In this document: positions 29,116 to 38,859 of the stretch, piece by piece | Layout: each line of letters opens with the position of its first letter | Position numbering within the stretch: the first letter of the stretch is position 1 | Assembly (NCBI GenBank): GCA_028287305.1 | Contig: JAQBPX010000015.1 | Location: forward strand, 62,001-126,000 | DNA from: Gemmatimonadota bacterium | GTDB taxonomy: Bacteria > Gemmatimonadota > Gemmatimonadetes > Gemmatimonadales > Gemmatimonadaceae | Direction of reading: 5' to 3' | DNA length: 64,000 nucleotides | The notes under the pieces: generated by a model | Seen by the model: only the letters and a program-made list of their open reading frames with translations | Databases searched by the model: none | Told to the model about the DNA's origin: nothing | Program-made: the position numbers and the translations under genes

Positions 29116-31145
29116 GCAGGAAGCGGGGTGGCGGATCGGGAAGCAGTGGCGCGCGGGGCGGCGACGGCGAAGACCGCCGCCGCAGCGGACGCGCGTCCGC
29201 CGCGCCCCGCCGCACCACGCACGAGCCGGATGCGGTGGACCGCCACGCGCACCAGTTCGCGCCGACCATCGGCGAGGTGGACCTGCACCTGTTCAATGAA
29301 GGGACACACCGTCGCCTCTGGCGGATGCTCGGCGCACACCTGCGTGAGGTCGACGGCGTACAGGGTGTCGCATTCGCCGTGTGGGCGCCGAATGCGCGCA
29401 GCGCGAGCGTGGTCGGTGACTTCTGCAGCTGGGACGGCAACGCCTGGCCAATGCGGCCACTCGGCAGCTCCGGCGTGTGGGAGCGCTTCGTGCCGGGCAT
29501 CTCCAGCGGTACGCTCTACAAGTTCGAGCTCCACACCCGCGAGGGCGCGCTGCGCCTGAAGAGCGACCCCTTCGCCTTCAAGATGGAGCAGCACCCGGGC
29601 ACGGCGTCGATCGTGGTGGACGAGGACGCGTACCAGTGGCAGGATGGCGAGTGGATGCAGCGACGTCCGCATCGCGACCCCGCCCGCGAGCCCATGCTCG
29701 CCTACGAGGTGCACCTCGGATCGTGGGCGCGCGGCGAAGGCGATCGCATGCTGAGCTACGCGGAGATCGCCCCGCGCCTGGCGCAGCACGTGAAGGCCCT
29801 GGGCTTCACGCACATCGAGCTGCTGCCGGTAAGCGAGCACCCGTTCTATGGATCGTGGGGCTACCAGGTGAGCGGGTACTATGCGCCCACCTCACGATAT
29901 GGATCGCCGGATGAATTCCGCGCCTTCGTCGACCTCATGCACCAGCAGGGAATCGGCGTGCTCCTCGACTGGGTGCCGGCGCACTTTCCCAAGGACGACT
30001 ACGCGCTGCGCCGCTTCGACGGGAGCGCCCTGTTCGAGCACGAGGACCCGCGGCTCGGTGAGCACCCCGACTGGGGCACGCTGATCTTCAACTACGGGCG
30101 CAACGAGGTGCGCAACTTCCTCGTGGCGAACGCGCTCTACTGGCTGCGCGAGTACCACGTGGACGGCCTCCGCGTGGATGCCGTGGCGTCCATGCTGTAC
30201 CTGGACTACAGCCGCAAGCCGGGGGAGTGGCTGCGCAACGAGCACGGTGGCCGCGAGAACCTGCAGGCCATCAGCTTCCTGCGCGAGATGAACGCGGTGG
30301 TCCACGCCGAGGAGCCGGGGTGCGTGACGATCGCCGAGGAGAGCACCGACTGGCCGGGAGTCACGACACCGGCCGAGCACGGCGGGCTGGGGTTCAGCTT
30401 CAAGTGGAACATGGGCTGGATGCACGACACGCTGCTCTACTTCGGCAAGGACCCCATCCACCGGCGGCATCACCAGGACACGCTGACGTTCGCGATGGTC
30501 TACGAGTACAGCGAACGATTCGTGATGCCCCTGTCGCACGACGAGGTGGTGCACCTGAAGGGCTCGCTCTACACGCGCATGCCGGGAGACCACTGGCAGA
30601 AGCTGGCGAACCTGCGCCTGCTCCTCACGTACATGATCACGCGGCCGGGAAAGAAGCTGTTGTTCATGGGGACGGAGATCGCGCCGGAGCTCGAGTGGAA
30701 CCACGACACCAGCCTGCCCTGGCACCTCACGGCGCACGATCCCATGCGCGAGCAGCTGGTGCAGTTCGTGGCGAGGCTCGGCGCGCTCTACAACGAACGG
30801 CCGGCACTCTGGCGCAACGATCACGCCTGGGAAGGGTTCAAGTGGATCGACGTCTCCGATCGCGACAACTCCGTGCTGAGCTACGTGCGGTGTGATGGGC
30901 AGGAAGAGGTAGTCGTCGTCCTCAACCTCACGCCGGTGCCTCGCGAGCACTACCGGATCGGCATGCCCACGGCGGGCGAGTATGAGGTGCTGCTCGACAG
31001 CGACGCGAGCCACTGGGGTGGCAGCGGCACGCTGCCGGTGTCGCGCGTGACCACGCAGCCGTCACCGTTCCACGGCTTTCCGCAGAGCGTCACGCTCTCG
31101 CTCCCGCCCCTCGGCGCGCTCGTGATGATGCGCGCCTCTCGCTAG
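29112..31145 (+). CDS. glgB: 1,4-alpha-glucan branching enzyme
   Basis: GlgB introduces alpha-1,6 branches into the glucan made by GlgE. The start is the GTG at 29112: an AAGGAGG lies 4 nt before it and it overlaps the glgX stop (GTGA). The N-terminal 50 residues are Arg/Gly/Ser-rich and probably disordered. A CBM48 domain (FAVWAPNARSASVVGDFCSW) and a GH13_9 barrel follow: VDGLRVDAVASMLYLDY (Asp nucleophile), TIAEESTDWPGVT (Glu) and LPLSHDEVVH-type sequence (FVMPLSHDEVVHLKGS). 677 residues. Confidence 0.97.
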
Positions 31146-31159
31146 GAACGGCCGCACCC

Positions 31160-33283
31160 ATGGAAGGCTCGCTGCACGCGCTGGCCGAGGAAGCGGGCAT
31201 CGTGTCACGCTACCTGGACCAGACGGGCACGGAGTGGCGCGAGGCGTCCGACGAGACGCGCATTGCGCTGCTGCACGCCATGGGGATCGATGCGTCGACC
31301 GAAGCGGCCGCGCGCGAGTCCCTTGCCGCGCTGCACCAGGAGCGCGCGAACGAGGTGGTGGCGCCGGTGCAGGTGCTGCACGAGGCGGATGCCAATCGTC
31401 GGCTGGTTCGCGCGAATGCGGATCGCGACGAGCAGGGCGGTATCTGGACCCTGGAGCTCACGCTCGAGGACGGCGACACGCACCATGCGAGTGGCGACCT
31501 GCCCCCGGGCAGGCAACCGCTCGAGCTCACGCTGCCCGTGACCCCCGGCCTCGGCTACCACCGAGTGACCGTCACCACCGAGACGTGGCGGGGAATCCGG
31601 CGCGGCGTGCAGCTGCGGATCGTGGTGCCCGCGTCGGCCGTGTCGCCGGTGGACAAGCTCTGGATCGACGCCCGGCCTCCCCGCGCATTCGGGGTGATCG
31701 CGAACCTCTACACCGTGCGCAGCGCATGGAACTGGGGGAGTGGGGACTTCGAGGACCTCGCACGACTCGCGGCATGGACGGGCGCGCGCGGCGGCGACTT
31801 CCTGGGCGTGAACCCGCTGCATGCGCTGATGAACCGGGATGCGATGATCAGCCCGTACAGTCCCGTGAGCCGGATCTTTCGCAATGTGCTCTACGTCGCG
31901 GTGGACCAGGTGCCGGAGCTGAGCCATGCACCGGAGCTGAAGGCGGAGCTGCGGCGGCCGCCGTTCTCCACGGAGCGAGAGGCGCTCCGCGCGGCCACGA
32001 TGCTCGATTACGGCCGGGTGATGGCGCTGAAGCTTCCCGTGCTCGAGCGGCTGCACGGCGTGTTTCGCGCGCGCGAGCGCGTCGCGCCGGGGGGCGTGGA
32101 CCGCATGCGCGCGTACCAGCGCTTCGTGGCGTCGCGCGATCCGGAGCTCACCCGCTTCGCCACCTGGATGACGATCGCCGAGGTACACGGCGCGGACTGG
32201 CGCGAGTGGCCGGAGGGGCTGCGCTCGGCCGAGTCGCCGGACGTGGAGGAATGGCGGCAGCACCGTGAGGATCGCGTGGACTTTCACCGGTGGCTGCAGT
32301 TCGAGCTGGACCGGCAGCTGGGTGACGCCGCCGATGCGGCACGCGCGGCGGGCATGCGCATCGGCCTGTACCAGGACCTGGCCGTGGGCACGGCGCCGGG
32401 TGGCTTCGACAGCTGGATGTATCCGGGACTCTTCCTGGATGGCGCTCAGGTGGGCGCGCCACCGGATCCGTACTCGGACAATGGCCAGGACTGGGGACTT
32501 CCGCCGCTCGACCCACGCGCGCTGCGGCGTGATGCCTATCGCTACTGGGTGCAGCTGCTGCGCAGCGCCTTCCGTCATGCGGGAGCGCTCCGGATCGACC
32601 ACGTGCTCGGGCTGTTCCGGCTCTTCTGGATTCCGAGGGGCCGCACCGGCCGTGACGGCGCGTATGTGCGCATGCCCATGGACGACTTGTTCGGCATCCT
32701 CGCGCTGGAGAGCCATCGCGCGAATGCCGTGGTGGTCGGGGAGGACCTGGGAACGGTGCCGGAGGAAGTGCCGGCTGCGCTCGCGCGCTGGGGCGTGCTG
32801 TCCAGCAAGGTGCTCTACTTCGAGCGCCACGCCGACGGTGAGTATCGCCGCAGCGAGGACTATCCGGCGCTCGCGCTGGCCACGGTGAACACGCACGACC
32901 TGGCGACCATCGCGGGCTTCTGGTCGGGGCATGACCTGGAAGTGCGTGAGCGCGTGGGCCTCACCACTCACGTGGAACAGCTGGCGCAGGCGCGAGTGGA
33001 GCGCGAGCGCGAGCGTGGCGCGATGTGCAGGCTGCTCGGGATCACGGAGGAGCAGGCCTCCGACAGCGTGCTGTTGCGGGCGCGAATCCACGAGGTGCTG
33101 GCCGAGTCGCCCGCGGTGCTCGTGGGCGTGTCGCTCGACGACCTCGCCGGCGAGCTCGAGCCGGTGAATGTTCCCGGCGTGGGGCCCGAGGTGCACCCGA
33201 GCTGGCAGCGTCGCATGACGCGATCGCTCGAGGAGCTCTTCGACGCCGGCGACGTTGCGCGACTGATTCGCATCCGGCGATGA
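31160..33283 (+). CDS. malQ: 4-alpha-glucanotransferase (amylomaltase)
   Basis: MalQ disproportionates maltodextrins, joining short chains released by debranching. The 707-residue GH77 protein has an N-terminal extension (about 160 residues) seen in the longer actinobacterial-type MalQ. Catalytic motifs follow: ALRIDHVLGLFRLFWIP (Asp nucleophile), VVGEDLGTVPEEV (Glu acid/base) and TVNTHDLATIAGFW. It follows glgB after 14 bp and overlaps treY by ATGA. Confidence 0.96.
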   Translation: MEGSLHALAEEAGIVSRYLDQTGTEWREASDETRIALLHAMGIDASTEAAARESLAALHQERANEVVAPVQVLHEADANRRLVRANADRDEQGGIWTLELTLEDGDTHHASGDLPPGRQPLELTLPVTPGLGYHRVTVTTETWRGIRRGVQLRIVVPASAVSPVDKLWIDARPPRAFGVIANLYTVRSAWNWGSGDFEDLARLAAWTGARGGDFLGVNPLHALMNRDAMISPYSPVSRIFRNVLYVAVDQVPELSHAPELKAELRRPPFSTEREALRAATMLDYGRVMALKLPVLERLHGVFRARERVAPGGVDRMRAYQRFVASRDPELTRFATWMTIAEVHGADWREWPEGLRSAESPDVEEWRQHREDRVDFHRWLQFELDRQLGDAADAARAAGMRIGLYQDLAVGTAPGGFDSWMYPGLFLDGAQVGAPPDPYSDNGQDWGLPPLDPRALRRDAYRYWVQLLRSAFRHAGALRIDHVLGLFRLFWIPRGRTGRDGAYVRMPMDDLFGILALESHRANAVVVGEDLGTVPEEVPAALARWGVLSSKVLYFERHADGEYRRSEDYPALALATVNTHDLATIAGFWSGHDLEVRERVGLTTHVEQLAQARVERERERGAMCRLLGITEEQASDSVLLRARIHEVLAESPAVLVGVSLDDLAGELEPVNVPGVGPEVHPSWQRRMTRSLEELFDAGDVARLIRIRR

Positions 33284-35556
33284 GCACGCGGGAGCGCCCG
33301 CCACTCACGGCCACGTACCGTGTCCAGTTCAGCCGCGAGTTCACGCTTCGGCAGGCGATGGAGCTCGTGCCGCGGCTGCATGCGCTGGGGATCTCGCACC
33401 TGTATGCATCGCCGCTGCTTGCCGCGCGCGCCGGGAGCACGCATGGCTACGACGTGGTGGATCACTCGCGGCTGAATCCGGAGCTCGGCACCGAGGCCGA
33501 CCTGGGCGCGCTGGCCGCCGCACTGCACGCGCTCGGCATGGGGATGATCCTGGACATCGTGCCCAACCACATGGGCGTCGCGCGGGAGAACCGGCAGTGG
33601 GAGGACGTGCTGGAGCACGGCGCCCGCTCGCGATTCGCGAACTGGTTCGACGTGGACCGCCGCTCCCCGCGATCGCGCGGACGCATCGTGCTCCCGGTGC
33701 TGGGCGACGCGCTCGCGCGCGTGCTCGCGCGCGGGGAGATCACGCTGGTCGAGGAAGGCGGCCGCCCGCGCCTGAAATACTTCGACCACAGCTGGCCGGT
33801 GGATGCGACCACCCTTCCGCTCGCGCCTGGCCCCGACGGAATGCGCGCGCTCCTCGCGCGGCAGCACTACGTGCCGGCGCACTGGAAGCGCGCGCCGCAG
33901 GCGATCAACTACCGCCGCTTCTTCGACGTGAACGACCTCGTGGCCATCCGTATCGAGGACGACTCGGTATTCGAGGCCGTGCACGCGAAGCCACTGGAAT
34001 GGGTGCGCGCCGGGATTCTCGACGGCCTGCGGGTGGACCACGTGGATGGGTTGCGCGAGCCGCGCGCATACCTGGAGCGCCTGCGCGATCGCGCAGGCGT
34101 GCCCGTCTGGGTCGAGAAGATCCTCGCGCCCGATGAGCGACTGCCGCTCGAGTGGCCGGTGGCCGGCGCGACTGGTTACGAGTCCCTGAACGACCTCGAC
34201 GACCTCTTCGTGGATGCCGCGGGCTTCGCGGCGATCGAGTCGTGGTACCGCTCGCTGCGGCGCCTGGGGGAAGCCACTTTCGCGGACATCGCCTGGGAAG
34301 GCCGCCGTCGCGTGCTCACGAGTGCGCTCGCAGCGGATGTGTCGCGGCTCGCACGGCTGCTGCCCAACCGTCGCGGCGCGCGCGAGGCCATCGTCGCGCT
34401 CTGCGCCTCGATGCCGGTGTACCGCAGCTACATCGAGCCGCCGGGCGCGCCGAGTGTGCAGGACGCCGAGCGTCTCGAGCGCGCCTTCGCCGGGGCGCGG
34501 GCGCGCGTGCGTGCGCCGGACGTCCAGCGCGCGCTCTCCGAGTTGCACGGCGTGCTGCTCGGCGCAGCGGACAACGAGCGCGAGGCATTCGGGGAATTCG
34601 TCCTCCGCTTCCAGCAAACCACCGGGCCGGCGACGGCCAAGGGCGTGGAGGACACGGCCCTGTACCAGTACGTGCCGCTCGCCTCGCGCAACGAGGTGGG
34701 GGGAGCGCCGGACAGGCCGCTGTCCGATGCGGTGTCGCGATTCCACCGCGAGAACGTCGCGAGGCTCCAGCGATGGCCGCAGGCGCTCGTGGCCACGAGC
34801 ACGCACGACACCAAGCGCAGCGCGGACGCGCGCTCCCGCATCGCGTCGCTGAGCTTCATTTCCCGTGAATGGACCGTGGCAGTGATGCGCTGGCGTCGCC
34901 TGAACGCAGTGCACAAGCGTGCCGTGCGAGGGCGCCTCTCCCCCGACGCCAACACGGAATACCTCTTCTACCAGGCGCTGCTGTCGCTCTGGCCAGCCCC
35001 GCTCGGCGAGCTCGAGGATCGGCTCAATGAGTACATGCTCAAGGCGGCGCGCGAAGCGAAGCTGTCCACCAGCTGGACCGAGCCGGACGCGGAATTCGAG
35101 GAGGCGATGAAAGGGTGGATCTCGGCCGTGCTCTCCGAGGGCGGGGGATCGACATTTCTCGCGGAGGTGGAGGCAGTGAGCGAGCGCGTGCGAGAGCGCG
35201 CCAGGAACGCTTCGCTCTCGCGGGTCGCGCTCCAGCTCACGATGCCGGGGGTGCCGGACATCTATCGTGGCGACGAGTGGTGGAGCTACGCGCTGGTAGA
35301 TCCGGACAATCGGCGTCCCGTGAACTACCAGCTGCCCCGGGACGAGAAGCAGGCGCTCATCGCACGATTGCTGGAGCTGCGTCGCGCGCAGCCGCGGCTC
35401 TTCTCTCACGGCGCCTATTACGTGCTCGACCGAGGCCCGGACGTGCTCGCCTTCGCGAGGGTCCTGGACGGATGGCGTGTTGAAGTGGAGGTGGACCTGC
35501 GCGGCGGCCGGGAGCCCCGCGTTCGGCAGGTCGCCCCGGGGTCTCCCAGCCCTTAG
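33280..35556 (+). CDS. treY: Malto-oligosyltrehalose synthase
   Basis: TreY converts the reducing-end maltose unit of a glucan chain into trehalose; TreZ then releases it. The ATG at 33280 overlaps the malQ stop and gives 758 residues. Family features: TYRVQFSREFTLRQAMELVP at the start, GMILDIVPNHMGV, DGLRVDHVDGLREP (Asp nucleophile), VWVEKILAPDERL (Glu) and STHDTKRSADARSR near the C-terminus. All look intact. A longer open frame upstream runs in another phase through malQ and is not part of the gene. Confidence 0.96.
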   Translation: MSTRERPPLTATYRVQFSREFTLRQAMELVPRLHALGISHLYASPLLAARAGSTHGYDVVDHSRLNPELGTEADLGALAAALHALGMGMILDIVPNHMGVARENRQWEDVLEHGARSRFANWFDVDRRSPRSRGRIVLPVLGDALARVLARGEITLVEEGGRPRLKYFDHSWPVDATTLPLAPGPDGMRALLARQHYVPAHWKRAPQAINYRRFFDVNDLVAIRIEDDSVFEAVHAKPLEWVRAGILDGLRVDHVDGLREPRAYLERLRDRAGVPVWVEKILAPDERLPLEWPVAGATGYESLNDLDDLFVDAAGFAAIESWYRSLRRLGEATFADIAWEGRRRVLTSALAADVSRLARLLPNRRGAREAIVALCASMPVYRSYIEPPGAPSVQDAERLERAFAGARARVRAPDVQRALSELHGVLLGAADNEREAFGEFVLRFQQTTGPATAKGVEDTALYQYVPLASRNEVGGAPDRPLSDAVSRFHRENVARLQRWPQALVATSTHDTKRSADARSRIASLSFISREWTVAVMRWRRLNAVHKRAVRGRLSPDANTEYLFYQALLSLWPAPLGELEDRLNEYMLKAAREAKLSTSWTEPDAEFEEAMKGWISAVLSEGGGSTFLAEVEAVSERVRERARNASLSRVALQLTMPGVPDIYRGDEWWSYALVDPDNRRPVNYQLPRDEKQALIARLLELRRAQPRLFSHGAYYVLDRGPDVLAFARVLDGWRVEVEVDLRGGREPRVRQVAPGSPSP

Positions 35557-35683
35557 TTTTCCAGAGGGGCAGAGTCCGCCTCGCCGCGCCGGTCGGTACG
35601 GCGGCGTGCGTGGATGGCACGATTCCCTCAGCACTTCGCCGTCCCCGGGCATGCCGGGGCAGCATCCGTCGCACGAGGATTAC

Positions 35684-37417
35684 ATGACTGACACGCCCGG
35701 CCCGTCGACCGTCGCCTACTTCTCGATGGAGATCTGCCTCGAGCAGGCGATCCCCACCTATTCCGGCGGCCTCGGCGTGCTTGCCGGTGACACGCTTCGC
35801 TCGGCAGCCGACCTTCGGGTGCCGCTCGTGGCCGTGACACTGCTGCACCGCAACGGCTACTTCCAGCAGAGCCTGGACGCCGAGGGCAACCAGTCGGAGC
35901 GCCCCGTGTCCTGGCGGCCCGAGGAACGCCTGGAGGAGATGCCGGCGCGCGTCGTGGTGCCGATCGAGGGGCGGGACGTCACCATTCGCGCGTGGCGCTA
36001 CCGGGTGATCGGCGGGTCCGGGCACGAGGTGCCCGTGTACCTGCTCGACAGCTCCGTGGATGGCAACAGCGACTGGGATCGCACGCTCACCGATTCCCTC
36101 TACGGCGGCGACCTGCACTACCGGCTCTGCCAGGAAGTGATCCTCGGCATCGGCGGCGCTGCCATGCTCCGGGAGCTCGGCCATGAGCCGATCGTCGCCT
36201 ATCACATGAACGAGGGACACGCGGCGCTCGTCACCGTGCCGCTGCTCGAGTGGCAGCTGGATGGCCGGCCGGTGTTCGAGGTGGAGGATGCGGACCTCGA
36301 GGCCGTGCGCCGCCGCACGATCTTCACCACGCACACGCCGGTGCCGGCGGGCCACGACAAGTTCCCACTGGACATGGTGCGCGCGGTGATCGGCGACAAG
36401 CGCGTGGAGCTGCTCGAGAAGGCGAAGTGCACGGACGAGGGCACGCTGAACATGACGCACATCGCGCTGCGCCTGTCGCGGTTCGTGAATGGCGTGGCGA
36501 TGAAGCACCGGGATGTCTCGCGCGGGATGTTCCCCACCTACCCGATCAACTCGATCACCAACGGCGTCCACGCCACCACGTGGACGTCGCCGCGCTTCCA
36601 GGCCCTCTTCGACGAGAGCATGCCGGAGTGGCGCACCGACAACCTGTACCTGCGCTACGCCGTGGGGATCGGGTTGCCCGAGATCCGGGCGGCACACATG
36701 GACTGCAAGAAGGAATTCCTGGAGGAGGTCGCGAAGCGCACCGGCGTGACGCTCGACGTGAACACCTTCACGATCGGGTTTGCGCGACGCGCGACGCCGT
36801 ACAAGCGCGCCGACCTGGTCTTCAGCGACGTCGAGCGCCTGGTGCGGATCACCGAGCACGTGGGCCCGTTGCAGATCGTGTTCGGCGGCAAGGCGCACCC
36901 GCATGATGGAGGCGGCAAGGAGCTCATCCACCGCATCCATGAGGCGGCGCGCGAGCTCGGCGACCGCGTGAAGGTCGTCTACATCGAGAACTACGAGATG
37001 GAAATCGCGGCGAAGATGGTGGCCGGCGTGGACCTCTGGCTGAACAACCCGATGAAGCCGCTGGAGGCGAGCGGCACGAGCGGGATGAAGGCCGCGATGA
37101 ATGGCGTGCCGAGCCTGTCGGTGCTGGACGGTTGGTGGATCGAGGGACACGTGGAGGGCGTCACGGGCTGGTCCATCGGGAGTGCCGTGGATCCCGAGGG
37201 CGACCAGAGCAAGGATGCGTTCGACCTCTACATGAAGCTGGAGCGCATCATCATGCCGCTGTACTACGGGCTGCCGTACGCATACGCGGAAGTGATGCGC
37301 CACGCGATCGCGCTCAACGGCAGCTTCTTCAACACGCAGCGGATGGTCGAGCAGTACGTGCGGAACGCGTACTTCCCGAATTCAGTGGTGAGCGTGGCGG
37401 AGGCGGTGGTAGCGTAG
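35684..37417 (+). CDS. glgP: Alpha-glucan (glycogen) phosphorylase
   Basis: GlgP releases glucose-1-phosphate from the non-reducing ends of glycogen, giving back the substrate of GlgC. The ATG at 35684 has GAGGA close before it; the 577-residue product starts MTDTPGPSTVAYFSME. It belongs to the shorter GT35 type. The pyridoxal-phosphate lysine is in EASGTSGMKAAMNG, followed by GVPSLSVLDGWWIEG, and the active-site gate lies near YPINSITNGVHA. It is the last gene of the cluster, 127 bp after treY. A 315-bp inverted-repeat element follows its stop. Confidence 0.95.
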   Translation: MTDTPGPSTVAYFSMEICLEQAIPTYSGGLGVLAGDTLRSAADLRVPLVAVTLLHRNGYFQQSLDAEGNQSERPVSWRPEERLEEMPARVVVPIEGRDVTIRAWRYRVIGGSGHEVPVYLLDSSVDGNSDWDRTLTDSLYGGDLHYRLCQEVILGIGGAAMLRELGHEPIVAYHMNEGHAALVTVPLLEWQLDGRPVFEVEDADLEAVRRRTIFTTHTPVPAGHDKFPLDMVRAVIGDKRVELLEKAKCTDEGTLNMTHIALRLSRFVNGVAMKHRDVSRGMFPTYPINSITNGVHATTWTSPRFQALFDESMPEWRTDNLYLRYAVGIGLPEIRAAHMDCKKEFLEEVAKRTGVTLDVNTFTIGFARRATPYKRADLVFSDVERLVRITEHVGPLQIVFGGKAHPHDGGGKELIHRIHEAARELGDRVKVVYIENYEMEIAAKMVAGVDLWLNNPMKPLEASGTSGMKAAMNGVPSLSVLDGWWIEGHVEGVTGWSIGSAVDPEGDQSKDAFDLYMKLERIIMPLYYGLPYAYAEVMRHAIALNGSFFNTQRMVEQYVRNAYFPNSVVSVAEAVVA

Positions 37418-37428
37418 GGGTTTGTTCT

Positions 37429-37743
37429 CGCGCTCAAGGAGTCCGGCTCCACGCACTCCACACCTCATGGTCTCCTGGCGTACCCGCATCCTTGGTTCCA
37501 ACGGAAACCTCCGCGGAACAACTGAGGCGGAGTTCACGGAAAGAGCAACAGCCCAGCTTTTGAAACAGCACACCCATCGGGCTCGAGCTCGATGGGTGTG
37601 CTGTTTCAAAGAGTCAGTTGTAGTGGTCGTGTCCGCGGAATCCGTATCTGTTGTTCCGCGGCTGGTTCCGTTGGAACCAAGGATGCGGGTACGCCACGAG
37701 ACCCAGAAGTGCGGAGCGCGAGGAGCCGGACTCCCTGAGCGCG
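37429..37743. repeat. 315-bp nested inverted-repeat element (112-nt arms around a perfect hairpin)
   Basis: This fills the 336-bp gap between glgP and the convergent flippase-like gene. The left arm 37429-37540 and the right arm 37632-37743 are both 112 nt and about 85% complementary by eye, including a perfect 31-nt block near 37488-37518. The 91-nt centre holds a perfect 21-bp stem (37560-37580 with 37591-37611) whose loop contains the palindrome GCTCGAGC. It is followed by CAGTTGTAGT, which also follows the related central hairpin at 44212-44250. No transposase or target-site duplication is seen. Confidence 0.85.
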
Positions 37744-37753
37744 CGAAGCCAAG

Positions 37754-38851
37754 TCACTCCGCCTCCACGAACTCCTCCTCCGCATCCTCCGTCTTCCTCA
37801 CCGCGCGCAACACCACGCCCCCCGCCACCAGCGCGCCGAGCACGATGTACAGGTAGAACGTGTACACCCGCCACCAGAGCAGCGCGGCCGGAAAGAACTG
37901 TGCGGGGATCACGCCACCTAGCGCCGCGCGAAAGGCCAGCTCCACGGCCCCACCACCCCCCGGCGCCGGCACCACCGCCGCTCCGTACAGGAGGCCGAGC
38001 GGCCAGAGCGCGAGCGGCGTCAGTGGCGTGTGTGGCGCAACGGGAAGCACGAGCGCCGGCAGCACGCACAGTCTCATGGCCACGTGCACGAACGAGGCGA
38101 CGAAGCTCGCGATCGCCCAGCCGGGATGCACGTCGCGCACGGCGGCCACCGTCTCTCGCACCTTCCCCAGCCAGCGCCCGAGCATCTCCCAGCGCCGCTC
38201 GCTGAGGCGCAGCCGCCGCGCCCACGCCGGAGGCTCATCGCCCACCTGCCGCCTGGCGAGCACGATCGCCACCGCGCCCACGCCCAGCACGAACGCGGCG
38301 TACATCCCGACGACTCCCACCAGCGCCGCCAGCACGCGTCCCGCATCGTGGAAGAGCACCGCCACCAGCACCACGACGGCCGCGAGCGACAGCATCTCCA
38401 GGAACAGCTCCGCGAACAGCACCACCAGCGCGCTCGACGCCGGGATGCCGGACTCGGCCAGCACCAGGAACCGCGCGGGCTCGGCGCCCGAGCGCGCCGG
38501 GGTGATCGAGCCACCGAAGTCGCCAGCCACCGTGATCTTCGTGGACACCCACAGCGGCAGCTCGATCCGCACGGCCTTCGCGCTCCACGTGATCTTGAGC
38601 GCGCGCGTGATGATCTCCGTCGCCACGGCGAGCAGCGCCAGCAGGTGCGATGTGAGCGGCAGGCCGAGCGCGGCGCCCTCGCGCGCGCGGCCCACGATCA
38701 GGTAGACGGACACGGCGATCACCGCGGCGAACGACGCGACGGTCACGAGCCAGCGGCGGATGTGCAGGAGGGTCGGGGCTCGGGGAGGCGCTACCGATGG
38801 TCGCCCCCAAGCTACGCGCCGAGCCGCCCGCCGTACACTTCTTGCCGACAT
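37754..38851 (-). CDS. Flippase-like integral membrane protein (YbhN/LPG synthase TM family)
   Basis: The 365-residue protein has about eight hydrophobic segments. It carries two marks of the UPF0104/lysylphosphatidylglycerol synthase transmembrane family: GDFGGSITPARSGAEPARFLV in the N-terminal half and VVPAPGGGGAVELAFRAALG in the C-terminal half. Members move or modify lipids or lipid-linked glycans; the substrate here is unknown. The start is uncertain: the annotated ATG precedes about 30 basic residues, and a later GTG is possible. It lies 8 bp from the divergent hydrolase start. Confidence 0.85.
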   Translation of the reverse strand: MSARSVRRAARRVAWGRPSVAPPRAPTLLHIRRWLVTVASFAAVIAVSVYLIVGRAREGAALGLPLTSHLLALLAVATEIITRALKITWSAKAVRIELPLWVSTKITVAGDFGGSITPARSGAEPARFLVLAESGIPASSALVVLFAELFLEMLSLAAVVVLVAVLFHDAGRVLAALVGVVGMYAAFVLGVGAVAIVLARRQVGDEPPAWARRLRLSERRWEMLGRWLGKVRETVAAVRDVHPGWAIASFVASFVHVAMRLCVLPALVLPVAPHTPLTPLALWPLGLLYGAAVVPAPGGGGAVELAFRAALGGVIPAQFFPAALLWWRVYTFYLYIVLGALVAGGVVLRAVRKTEDAEEEFVEAE

Positions 38852-38859
38852 CGGATTCC

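Noticed and set aside
32968-35652. 894-codon minus-strand open frame across malQ and treY
   Set aside because: It runs opposite two genes with full catalytic motifs and has no recognisable domain.
35640-35660. Short GC hairpin before glgP (CCCCGG with CCGGGG)
   Set aside because: Only 6 bp in GC-rich DNA, expected often by chance.
37422-37856. Small open frames inside the 37429 inverted-repeat element
   Set aside because: Both arms give short Arg/Ser-rich frames on each strand only because the sequence is repeated; no start signal or conserved-looking protein.
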